Assembly: GCF_003597395.2 (NCBI RefSeq)
Contig: NC_133770.1
Coordinates: forward strand, 17,647,844-17,711,843
DNA from: Chelonoidis abingdonii
Lineage: Eukaryota > Chordata > Testudines > Testudinidae
Length of the DNA stretch: 64,000 bases
Direction: 5' to 3'
Made by a program: the position numbers and the translations under genes
In this document: positions 24,201-36,200 of the stretch, one piece after another
How the letters are laid out: every line of letters begins with the position of its first letter
How positions within the stretch are numbered: the first letter of the stretch is position 1
The notes under the pieces: generated by a model
Databases searched by the model: none
Told to the model about the DNA's origin: nothing
What the model saw: the letters and a program-made list of their open reading frames with translations, nothing else

Positions 24201-27200
24201 GAGAAGCTGATGGGGAGCTGCACATGGAGCTGAGAGCCCTGACTTTCAGCACCCCCAAAGCTGCACCTCTTAAGTTGGTGTAAGTGCTCCTGGTGAGGAT
24301 GTGCACCACCGGCAGAAGGAGGGCTGCGTGGACATGAACCACTGCCGTAATTATGGCAGTGGCTGTAAGTTGTCCTAACATAGGTCGGCTTAAGTTTGTA
24401 GTGTAGACATGCCCTTGAGCGTAACACTGAAATGTGAGAGAAGAATTTCTAATTCAATATTAGTGTTGCTGTTTATGGAGCTTTGTTAGGAGGTTCAGTC
24501 TTGTACAAATGTACATTGACCATGTGTGTGTCTTTTTTTGTAGGTGCAGAGAAAAGTCCTACCCTTCTGATTTACCATTTGCCAGCATTGTTATCTGTTT
24601 CTATAACGAAGCATTTTCTGCTTTGCTTCGGACAGTACGTAGCGTACTGGATCGCACTCCAGCATATCTTCTTCATGAGATTATCTTGGTGGATGACAAC
24701 AGTGAATTGGGTGAGTGACAATCTCAGTAATGCATTTGTGCTGGCGTTGCACATCTGTGCTTGCACATACTGGTGATGTTTGGTTTTCCTATCTCTTCCT
24801 ATGCTTTTATCAGTAAATCATGTATTGTGTAGACATGACCATTCAAAATAGTTAGTTTTTTAACTTCACTCGGACCAACTAGAGTTAAGTGTTAATGTCA
24901 ATAATAGTGAAGATTTAAGCAGCTGGGATCAGTTGAGCTATGAATAACATATGACAATATATAGGAAAGTTTGTGGGGCCAGCTTAGTATTCAGAATGGC
25001 TTTTGCAGATGCTCTAAGAATAGATTCTTCGGGCCCAAACTCTCCACAAGCCTATATTTACTACTCAAAAAGTGTTGCCTATACACAGTCCTGTGGTACA
25101 TTATTGTTTCTGTGGCCATATAAGTTGCTGTCGCACTACAGATATAGTGTGTGATTTCTGCCAGCTCATCAATTCAGTGGTGGTGGTGTACCTGGGAGCA
25201 GAGTCCAGCTCTTGGTCTGGGAATGCTATGCATTACTCTCCGGCAATCTTGTGGTTGTCCCAGGAGTGGTTTTCACTAGCTTTTGATGGAGCAGCTGTCC
25301 AGCCCTGGGAAGCTGGAAGAGGGTTAGTGCAGTGGTGAGGCCCCTAAAGGGGGTAGGTCTGTCAGAATGAGTTGTCAAATATTTGTCTGTGGTTTAAAGA
25401 TCATGCGCCAACCCTTTTCCTTAGCACACTCTGCAAATCAAAATAAGCCACTAACTTGGAAGCATGCTGGCATTTGATAAGCTAAGCAGCAGCTGAGAAA
25501 TGTGTCGGTGTGAACACCAATTACAGCAGCATTGTGTGTGCTTCCTATTTTCTTGCTATATAAACATCTGCAGCCTTATGTATCTCTTTCATCTGATCCT
25601 TTTTTAATATACATAATTAACTTCTGTTTATCACCACCTGATATCAGGCTTGTCTTTGTGAGGCTGATTACATCTGTATGGTTTAGAATGGAATTCCCTT
25701 GTTCTTACAAGGCGAATTTGTTTCTATTGAGTCAGAGCAAATGTTAAAGTTGGAGAGAGAACTAGGATTAAATACTCTGTCCTTTGCCAATAAGCATGCC
25801 TAATGTTGAAATGCCTATTTCGTGGTTGTCCTCTTGAGGTTTGGAAGGAGTGTCCATCCCACACCACAGAGTTTCTGGCACCACTTACTGCTTTCAAGTT
25901 TCAGAGCCTTTAAGTTCAGCAGTAAACTTAACTCAAATTTGAGTCTTCAAATATGGCACTGACTAAACATAAACATCCTTCCTTGCTGACTAAGCCCGCT
26001 GACCCGGCAACTATTTTGGTATGTTGTTATTCTGAAAGCCTAGTTAGTGTCAGGTGTGGTCATGCTCATATTTCTAATTTTAAACTAGCCTCATGTGGCT
26101 GGAGAATGGAGTGAGATTTCTTCAAACAAAAGGCTTTGTGCACTCTCTCTCATTGGTAGTGCAACAAACTAATGATGACATTGATACCTTCTTCTAACGA
26201 AATAAATTTCAAAAGCAAAAGAGAGCAGGGGTGGTTTTCTCATTAAGACCCTGGACCAGAATGTCAGTCCCTGGCTCTGTACAGATTTCTTGTGTGGTCT
26301 TCGGTAAATCGCCAAATTCCTCTGTGCCTTCATTAACTGTGTGTAAAATGGAGATGATAGTACCTTCTTTCTCCAACATTTTGTCTTATCTGTTTAGCTC
26401 TTCATGACAAAGATTCTCTCTGACTTTATTTATCCAGCCTCCTAATGTAATGAGGCTTTGGTCAGGTTTGGGGCCTGTAGGTGCTATTGTAATATAAATA
26501 ACAGTATACTCATGAGGGCATTCTGCACCTAAAAAATAAAAAATTCTGTAAACAGTATTTTAAAATCCTGCTTGTTTCATTTGTCAATAAATAAATGCAG
26601 AGGCTCCAGCATAGCAGTGGGGAGCACAGACCGCTGGCTGCATGAAGGTGGGAGATGACTCTGCAGCCTCCCCATCCCTGGGACACAGACTGAGTGGTGG
26701 GCTTCACCTGACCCTGACGCAGCACAATGTCTGGGCATGTCCCAAAAACTCCTGGGGCCCTGCCCCTCTGTGCCAGGCACACCAGGTGTGGGGGAAGCAG
26801 GCTCAACCAGGCAGGATGCAAGTGTGGAGGGGCTCAGTGTGGGGTGAGAAGATTCTGTGTGGGACAATCTGGGTGCAGTGGGGAGGTTTAGGTGTGGGGG
26901 GAGCTGGATGCACAGAGGCTTGTTGGGAGCGGATTGCAAGTGCAGGGGCAATGGGACACTGCAGGGGCTTCCAGGTGAAGGTGGTTGGGGCTCAGCGGAG
27001 TGTCTAAGTGTGAGGGTTTCAGTGGAGGTGTCTTCTTGGTGGGGGACTGGGACTTGGTGGGGTGGGTGTCTGGGTGCAGCTAGTTGGAGGTCAGTGGCAT
27101 GGGGTTCTGGATGTGAGGGCTTAGGGTGGTGCAGGGAGTCGGGCATCGGGGTGGAGATTTGAGTGCAGGGAGCTCAGTGGGGCGTGTTCTGGGTGCAGGG

Positions 27201-30200
27201 GTGTGGATCTGGGTGCAGGGGGCTTCAGATGCAGGGTTTGAGGTTCAGTGGAGTGGGGTTTGGGTATGGAGGGCTAGTGGGGTTCTGGATGTACCAGGTG
27301 AGGCTTGGCAGGGGTGTCTGTTTATGGGAGGTCTGGATGCACGGGGGTTGGGTCGATGGGGGAGCAGCTCCCTGTACAGTGGCCCCTCCCCTCACAACTG
27401 AGGAGTGATGGGGGTAGGGAACAGGGGAGGATGCTGAGCTTTCTGCAGCTGTGGGATGTTTCTGGAGATGAGTCTGACAGAGCCCCAGCCACTCCTTGCA
27501 GGGAAAGAGGGAGTCCCATCCTCTCCTGTCTCCAGCCCAGCTGGGACTAGCAGCTGATCCAAGATCATGGTAGGAGCCACTGGCTGGGGTGTCGCCAGCC
27601 CTGCGGTGATTTACCTCTCCACTGGCTGCTCCGGGTGCCTGAAATGATGTACCTACACTGCTAGGGAGTAATGTGTGACTGCTCTTGCAGCTTCCCTTTG
27701 CTTCCCTGTCAGCAAGTCATTTTTCTGTGGGGATGCAAATAAATCTGTGCTGGACATGAATTTGCAGAATTCCCCCGGGAGTAAATAATAGAACTGAACT
27801 GAATTCTGGAGAAGAGAAGAGGATGCCGTTTGGTTTGTGGGTGTGATTTTTTTGGCATTCGTTAATTAGAAAAAAAAACAGTTGTGCTAGTCTATTGATG
27901 TTACTGGAAAAGATCTACGTGCTGGGACTGTTTGAAACATCACCTGTGCCTAGAATTTTAGGCAGGGGAAATTTGGATATGAGAGAAAAGGGCAAGATTC
28001 ATGAAATAGTATCTGAAATGAAATTCAGCCTACTTGCTCACCTCTAGTCGTACATGGTCTGCTGCTTAGCCTTATCATTATGTCATGCAAACCTCCTGTC
28101 TTTGACTTTGGGTTTCCCTCAATAAGTTCCTTACACACATGAAAAACTTAGAAAAGTTTCTTTAGTGTACAGGGCATTTTATGTCTCAGCTGGAAACCAT
28201 TCAGGGACTGGGTTCCCCTTCTTCACTCACTTTGGCTACCATTCTATCTGTTGATCGCCATCCAGAATTTTCCCTCTCTCTCTAGGCTATCTCCTCTCCT
28301 TCTCTGGTTTTACTCTCTACCTAACTAGATGAAGCACAGAAGAAGGTGACCTCTGTGACTGGTGCCATTCTTCCCTTAAGAAGAAGAGACCAAAGAGATG
28401 AAAATGTGGTGGGAAAGCATCTTCCTCAGCTGGGCCTCTTGCAGTGCAGCTGTCCCACGGGGTTCTGAAACCAGTTTTCTGCTTTCTCATGGAGAGAAGC
28501 CTCCACTACCTCAGCAGAGCAAGATAATGACTGGAGTTGATTTCCAGAGCTCCCTTGCTTGCCTGAACGAGGGAAGAAGCTCTCCTTCAGGAGCAGAGGT
28601 GGCTTTCGGGTGCTGTGACAGACAAAACCAGCCTCCCCTGCTTACAAGAAAGCAAAAGAACTTCTCTAGTGGGGAAAGAGACACCAAGGCAGTCTTAAAC
28701 CTCTGTTCCAGAAGTTACCTTAAAAAGCCCTCCATAGGTTCCCTGGGGCCTAATCTTTTGTATTCCACTGTTTTCAGAGACTGTCCTGGGGCACATGCAG
28801 AATCTTCTGCTAATCACTTCAGCCATGTAGTGCAGTGGTAGTGATTTTCTATTCTCTGTTTTCTCCTTGGCAGGACCAAGACTTCTGGGGATTGGGAGAG
28901 GTGGGAGCATTCTTTGCTATTCTCCCCACCCACAGAGCCTCATGTGAAGCCTATGTCCTCACTCTGTTAAATTTCATGTTTAACCTTTGCTGCTTTAATT
29001 TGATCATGTGAGTTCTCCATTTCCTGTAACCTTATAGCCATCTCTGCCCTGGGATACTAGATCAAATGAAGAATAGTTTATGCAATAGATTTAGTTCCTA
29101 TTCATAAGTTCGTCTGTGTTTTGTACAGCCCTGTGTCACTCATTTGTAGTATTATTGGGATGACACATGTTGCGTATTCCTAACTCTCTGTAAGATTTCC
29201 TTCAAAACCATCGCTCTTACTCCTTCCTTAGCATATTGTACCATATTTAAGACCAGGGACAGATAGCATCCTTGAGGCAGACAGCATGAGGACCTTTGAT
29301 TTACACAGCTGGTGTCTCTTCTAGAAGTTTTAAGAAGGCCTTAGTCACAAGATACTGCTCTTTCAATGTATTCACTGTCCGGGATGATGTCACGGTATTT
29401 CACAGCTTTTCCTTCCCATCTGCTATCCATAAGATTTTATTGAAGTCTCATAATATGTAAAGATAATACCTGGAATTCCTTTTGTTTTTCACTATCTCCC
29501 TTATAAAGAAATGCCTTTTTCATGTGAATGGACAGTTTTGCCCTCCATGTACATCCAGGGGTGCTGGCCTAGAGGTGCAGGGACATGGTTTCCACTTTCA
29601 GCACCCCCACCATAAAAATATTTCCGATGCCCCTGCATCCATCTATTAGGCAGGATGGTCAGGGATGCAACCCCATGCTTGGGGCAACCCTAAACCTCTA
29701 ACCACCAGAAGCCACCAACCCTCTCCTTGCTTCTAATGATGAGCTTCCTCCCCACAGACCGGGGGACACCATCTCAAAGCAGCACCAGATCCTGCCAGAA
29801 CAACAGATGCAAAACCTGTAGACACATCTCATTGCTATGATGATCAACACACCTTTCAAGATCCCAGAGTCCTACACGTGTCTGTGACACATGTGGTGTA
29901 CCTCACACAGGAAAAGAAGACAAAAACAACCTGTCACCTGTAGATGAACACTTCACAAAGTGATCACTCTCTCTTCTGACCTCTGTCATCATTCTTAGAG
30001 GAAATCTGCACAGCACCTTCGAAAGATGAGTCTGTGAACTTAAATTCATAACTTTGCTAGACACTAAAAAACATAGACTGAATAGAGATACTGGATATAT
30101 GGCTTATTACAGCCGTCAATAACCTACTAACAACTCCTCTTCCCCACCAGCTGCCTTCCTCCCTCCCCTCCCCCATTCCTTTCTCCCCTATGATGGGAGA

Positions 30201-33200
30201 ATTGTTAACTGGCCACATCATCTTGAATGATCCTTTGAAATGTGTTAACTATTTATGTTAAATAATCTGTTCCACCTTACATTTAGCTGTAACAATGAGT
30301 ATGTTTTCCAGACAGAAAGAGCTCTGTGTACGCTTGTCTCTCTCTCCAAAAGAAGTTGGTTCAATAAAAGATATTGCCTCGCCCACCTTGTCTCTCTCAG
30401 GGTATGTTTACATCGCAATGTAAGCTCAGGGTTACAGGGACTTCAGGGTTAGTGGAATTGCTTTGCAAGCACCAGCTCCCTTGCTGAAAACCTGTCCTTC
30501 ATCTGGGCGGTGATCCTCACTTTCCTTCTGCCTGTCAGCATGCCGTTCCCATCTTTCGTCTCTCTTCTTCTGATACTGGACCTGCTGGTCTGTCCTCTCA
30601 AGAGCATCAACTATAATTTCATCTTGGAAATACTTCTTTTGGAATGTTGTGGGAAGGTACATTGGGCCAGGGATGGAGTTCCTGAAGAACGGCAGGCAAG
30701 TTGAGGGGGCTGAAACAGGACAAGACACAGAGGGTTATTGTCTAAAGTAGCTCAGTGGAGGAGCACAGAGTTAATTATTGTGGAATCTCAAGGGCAAAAA
30801 ATGTAACATTCCTAAACTGAACCAACACACATTGTGAAGGGGATGCATCAGTACTCATACAGTCTCTGGAAACAGCCTGGTTAATCGCAGTTACAGAAGT
30901 GCAGAAACAATGGCAAGGTTAAAATTATAACCTTTATTCTGTTTCATAAAAATTTCATAACTAATTGCCATATGAAGGAGTGTTTAGTGCCCTCTCTGCA
31001 AATGTTTTCTCTGTCACTTCAGGCCTTTCATATTTTGGAAGACGTAACAGTGTTTGTAGTTCTCTATTGGCAAAGGGATATGTTATTCCAAGCTGCTGGA
31101 GGAAAACCTGCAGTGTATGCAGCAGTATTCCAACTAATAGTCACTGAACAGGACATCTGTGAATGGAGTGAGCTAGTCAGCTATATTGGGGGGCTTGGAA
31201 AATAAGCTCTTCCCAGCAGGGTGACTAATTACCTGGAGTTCTTGCATCAGGAAAAGTTTGCAGCTATCAGCAGGCAGGATTGGGTTAGAAGCCATGAGGA
31301 AATTAACATGATACTGTGTTAGCTCACATATGGATTACCCTGTTATGGCTGCACGCAAACACACCGAAATCTGCCTGTTTACTCCACCCGGCATAGTTCT
31401 GAGAAATAACCGACGCTACATTCGAACTGAAATGGACTAGATTTGGAAATAGTATACTGGTATTTTTACTCTCTCTCTCACACACAGTTCACAGGGATAG
31501 CATAGACCCAGGAGGAGTGATTACAGAGTGGCAAATATCTTATTATTGACAGGAAAACACAAATGACCCTAGCAAACCTCTGAGACAACATTTAAAATAA
31601 CCTTTACAGCTGTTGATGGGTGTTTGAAATTCCAAGTCACCATTTTGAGCTCCATGTGGTGGGTCGGGAGGAGGAAGGTGGGGAGGGGGAGGCCTGGCTG
31701 CTGTGATATAGTCAGCCATTAGTGGCTAAATGCTGGTGGCTGGGTCTTATCATTTTTGCATTGCTTCTTATAGCAGAAATCCCTCCATTACTCTAATAGT
31801 ACACTTTGAGCCATACACTTCCCAGGCTCTGGGGCAGCTTCTGTTTCTACCAGGTTCTCTGCAGGCTCTGTAGCGGGCTGTTCCATGGGAGAGAATCAAA
31901 GAGTTCTTCCAAGTAGAGACTGAGAATTTGCGGTTGAGCCTCATCCACAGCCTGCTCTGAGACTGGTTTCATTTAAAGTCACTTCATGCTGTTCACTGGA
32001 AGCCTGCTGCTGGCTCCTGTCAACCTTCATGCTGGATTCAGGAGCCAGCAGTGCATCATCCTGGCTGACCAGGTCACCATGAACCATGGTTGGCTCTGTG
32101 CTGGGCGCACTGCCCAGGACCCAGTCAAAGTCCTCATAAAATGAGCAAATTGCCCGATGTGCAGTTTTTGTCCCTGGTCTTCCTGTGTTCACTCTTCAGC
32201 CTTTTAATGCACTCACTGCACTGATCACCTGTCCTGAAAATCTGCAGAGCTGCCAGCTTTTTAACTATTTGCTGTTACGTCTGCTCATTCTGGGTGTTTT
32301 TTTTGAAGTCCACAGTTTTATGAGCTTTGCACCAGAGATTTGTCAAAATCTGGCAGTGCTCCCGTGACAAGGAAGCAGCTTGCTTTGCAAAGGTTTGATT
32401 GGTTCGTTCTCCGTTGCAAACCCAGGAGGCTCTCTGATGGTGTGCTTGCAGATTGGTGATCAGATGAAAAGGGGTGAATGTGGACCTGAACTGCTGCCAT
32501 TTGCCAGGGTGTGTGTGTGTGTTTTTTTTTTCTATTCGTGGATTGCAGGTTGTTGGGATAAAAAGTACTAAAGGAGTTGTCCCATGGAATTGTGGGATAC
32601 TTCTAGATGATTCCCAGGACCCAAATCAAGCGGGGCTGCATCTACACTGCAAAGCAATAGGGCTCAGATCCTGGCTCCCGGCTTGACTCATGCTGGGTCT
32701 GAGCCCTGATTTAGTGCAATTGCAGTGTAGACGGAAGGGAGTTGGGGTTTAGGCTGAATTCCAAGCTAAAGCATGGACTTACATTGCAGTGTAGGCATCC
32801 CCTAAGAAGCCAGAAGTTAAGATGGGTGGATCACTCTATAATTGCTCTATTCTGCGTGCTCCCCCTGAAGTTCTGGTATAGGCCACTGTTTGAGGCAGGA
32901 TGCTGGGCCAGATGGATCATAGTCTGACCCAGTACGGCCACTGTTCTGTTTTTGTAATATATAAAGACGATATCAGGAATTCCTTTTTCCTTTTTGACCA
33001 TCTCCCTGATAAAGAAGTGTTTTGTTCGTTGTAAGAATGCTCCGTTTTGCCTTCCTCATCCATTCTGTTGACGTATTAATCCTGTTGATGATGACTTTGC
33101 TGTTCTTTTATAACTGATGTCTAGCAAGCTGATGCTCTTTCTCTCTACTACGTTACTCCCACTCCAGTGTTTCTTCCACTTATGTAAAATCTTCCATAAC

Positions 33201-36200
33201 TCTGGTCTTTGTAATATCCCGGCTGGCTGGCTGGCTGCATTATGACTTCATTTGTTCTTTTCCATGTCTCTGTGTGCTCAGTTACTCTTCTCCAGTATTA
33301 TGGCTTTCATCAGTCCCTCTCCCCAATTACCTTAGCCTGCTGCCTGCCTTTCCTTTATGTGGGAATGTTGGCATTGAAAAGATTGAGGAAGTACAATGCC
33401 TCTTACCATCATTATATACTTGTGTTACAGTAGTAATTGCAGGCTATAATAATGATCTCTGCTCTCCTTCCAAAGCATGTGCATTGTCCGGGGTGTTTTG
33501 ATCCTCCTTAAGTTCTGGAAAGGTGACCATTTGCAATCAGAATCATAAACTACTTTGCATATCTGTGAGACATTTGTTTGCAAAAGCAGAGGAAAAGATG
33601 GACCAGTGCTTTCATTATCCATACCTGTTGAGTTGACGATAGATGTTTTCCCCTTCGAAAGCATCAAGGTTTATTTTAGTGTAGTGATCCTTGTAGGACA
33701 CTGCTAACTTAAATCACACAAATAGCTCAGCGGTTTGAGCATTGGCCTGCTAAACCCAGGGTTGAGTGTTCAATCCTTGTGGGGGTCATCTAGGGAGCTG
33801 GGGTAAAAATCTGTCTGGGGATTGGTCCTGCTTTGAGCAGGGGGTTGAACTAGATGACCTCCTGAGGTCCCTTCTAACCCTGATAGTCTGTGATTCTATG
33901 TCTCTCTGAAAGTGTTGTATCTGCCATTGCTACAAATAAACACCTAAGATAGCTACACTGGAAAGAGATTAGAGAGAGAGAAATATTCCTTTTTGTGTTC
34001 ATTAATTAATTATTAACACTTAGAAACCCAAGTGATAAACAAGGACCCCCTTGTGCTTGGTACAGTACAAACACAGAGCAAAACAAGATGGTCTCTGCTC
34101 CAAAATGCTTACAATCTAAGTATAAAACAAGAGACAATAGGTGGATGCAGACAGATCTATACAGGAACAAGGAAATATTGAGGCAAATTGGTCAACATGA
34201 TAGGCTGCGCTGTCAGCACACAGCACGTGGCCAGTTACATCCTTTTCCCTGTATAGCCAGTTGCCATTTTGTCTCCATAGATGTGTCACACAGCAGCAGG
34301 GGAACGAGAAACACTTAATAGGATAACATGATTGCAAAGCTACAAAAAGTGGCAAGGGAACATAGAACTGGGTGTACTACCTGGAATGACTTCATTGAAA
34401 TTGAACAGAATTCATGCTGAAGGTTGTCAACTAACAAAGTGTAGAACTTCTAAAGGAGCTTTTCGATCACTCGGCATGCTACACAGTTTTGCTGTTTTTA
34501 TTCTACATGCAACTGCAGGGAAGCTCTGACTAAATTTGCTTCCTGTATTTGTTCTCTTGTTTACAGTTGAGTTGAAAAAAGACCTAGAAGAATATATCAA
34601 AAAAAATCTTCCAAGAAACACAAAGCTGGTAAGAAATGAAAAGCGAGAGGGGCTGATTCGAGGAAGAATGATTGGAGCATCTCATGCTACAGGTATACCC
34701 TGTCTTTTCTTTCCTTTAATCCTTTCTCCGTACACCTAGGCAGCTCCTGTGTTGTAGCCACAATCCATCCAGCCAAGGAGTATCTGACACATTCCATATG
34801 GTAATCATCAGTAGTGCTTTTTGTTTAGGTAAAGGGGATAATGTTGAGTGATGTGATGCACTTGCTTTCCTTTAGTGGACTGAACTTACTGCCCATACAG
34901 CAATCTCTTGATGGATAAGGGGCAGAGAATCAGTCAGATTTCCTATAAGTCCGTCCTTAGTATCACTTATTTTTCACTGTTTGGTGTTTTTTACATGTGT
35001 TTGAGCTCATGTCAGTTCGGCTAAAAATCACTGAGCCACTCTTTCCTACAGAATTTATCGGTGTTTATTTTGTATTTAGTTACTCCAGCTTTATTCGGTG
35101 TCAGTTGATGGATTACAAACTTCCTAGGTTAAAGTGCATTTACAGGTTTAATTGTTCAAATAAAGCTGTCCCCACATAAGATATGGCGGCTTGCTAGAAA
35201 TGAAGTGCCTTCAAAAGAGTCGTACTCAGTACATAGTGAATGAAAGGGAAGCTTTGAGAAGAGTAAGTGACCACTGGATGTGATTATTCTTTCACTTTGC
35301 TGAGTTTGGAGACCTGGGTAGGATTAGGGAACATTTTTCTCCTATAAAACAAAAGTAGATCAGGACTCAGTCTAGGATTCAGGTAAAGCCAATTAAGGTT
35401 GGACGAGACCTCTGGAGATCATCTAGTCCAACCCCCTGCTCAAAGCAGGACCGACACCAACTAAATCATCCCAGCCAGGGCTTTGTCAAGCCAGGCCTTA
35501 AAAACCTTGAAGGATGGAGATTCCACCACCTCCCTACGTAACCCATTCCAGTGCTTCACCACCCTTCTAGTGAAATAGTGTTTCCTAATATCCAGCCTAG
35601 ACCTACCCCACTGCAACTTGAGACCAATGCTCCTTGTTCTGTCATCTGCTACCACTGAGAAGATGACATTAAGCAGCAAAACAGAACCTATGGACTGTAG
35701 GAGGACTTGTGTGACATTAGAAACAGATTACTAAACCATTCCTGTGAGTAAATGGGCTACTTCCACTGTTCAAAAAGGACTCATGATATCTCATGTGCAT
35801 GCTCCCGCCCCCTGACCATTTTTGTTGCCCCTCCGCTGGACTCTCTCCAATTTGTCCATCCACAATCCTTTCTGTAGTGCGGGGACCAAAACGATGCAAT
35901 ACTCCAGATGTGGACTCACCGGTGCCGAATAGAGGGGAATAATTGCTTCCCTCCATCTGCTGGCAGTGCTCCTACTAATAAAGCCTAATATGCCGTTGGC
36001 TGCCTTGGCAACAAGGGCACACTGCTGACTCATATCCACCTTCTCGTCCCTGTAATTTCCAGGTCCTTTTCTGCAGAACTTCTGCTTTGCCAATCGGTCC
36101 CCAGTGCATGGGATTCTTCCTTCCTAAGTGCAGGACTCTGCACTTGTCCTTGTTGAATCTCATCAGATTTCTTTTGGCCCAATCCTCCAATTTAACTAGG

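Larger units (their letters stand above)
30400..32802 (-). mobile_element. 2.4-kb Harbinger-like transposon with Myb/SANT-like gene remnant
   Basis: The left end GGGTATGTTTACATCGCAAT and, on -, the right end GGGGATGCCTACACTGCAAT are inverted repeats of at least 30 bp. Flanks TCA (30397-30399) and TAA (32803-32805) are a decayed three-base target. Coding traces on the - strand come from the accessory Myb/SANT protein (32090-32260) and from a charged helical C-terminal part (30432-30728). No DDE transposase block was recognised. Confidence 0.7.

Noticed and set aside
23813..24427. Several overlapping frames of 70-140 codons on both strands.
   Set aside because: They come from a GC-rich CTGGCTCCC-type repeat inside a Harbinger-like element and have no family features.
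26577..27146. 189-codon - strand frame.
   Set aside because: It lies in the G-rich low-complexity interior of a repeat element, is P/S/H-rich, and has long overlapping frames on the other strand.
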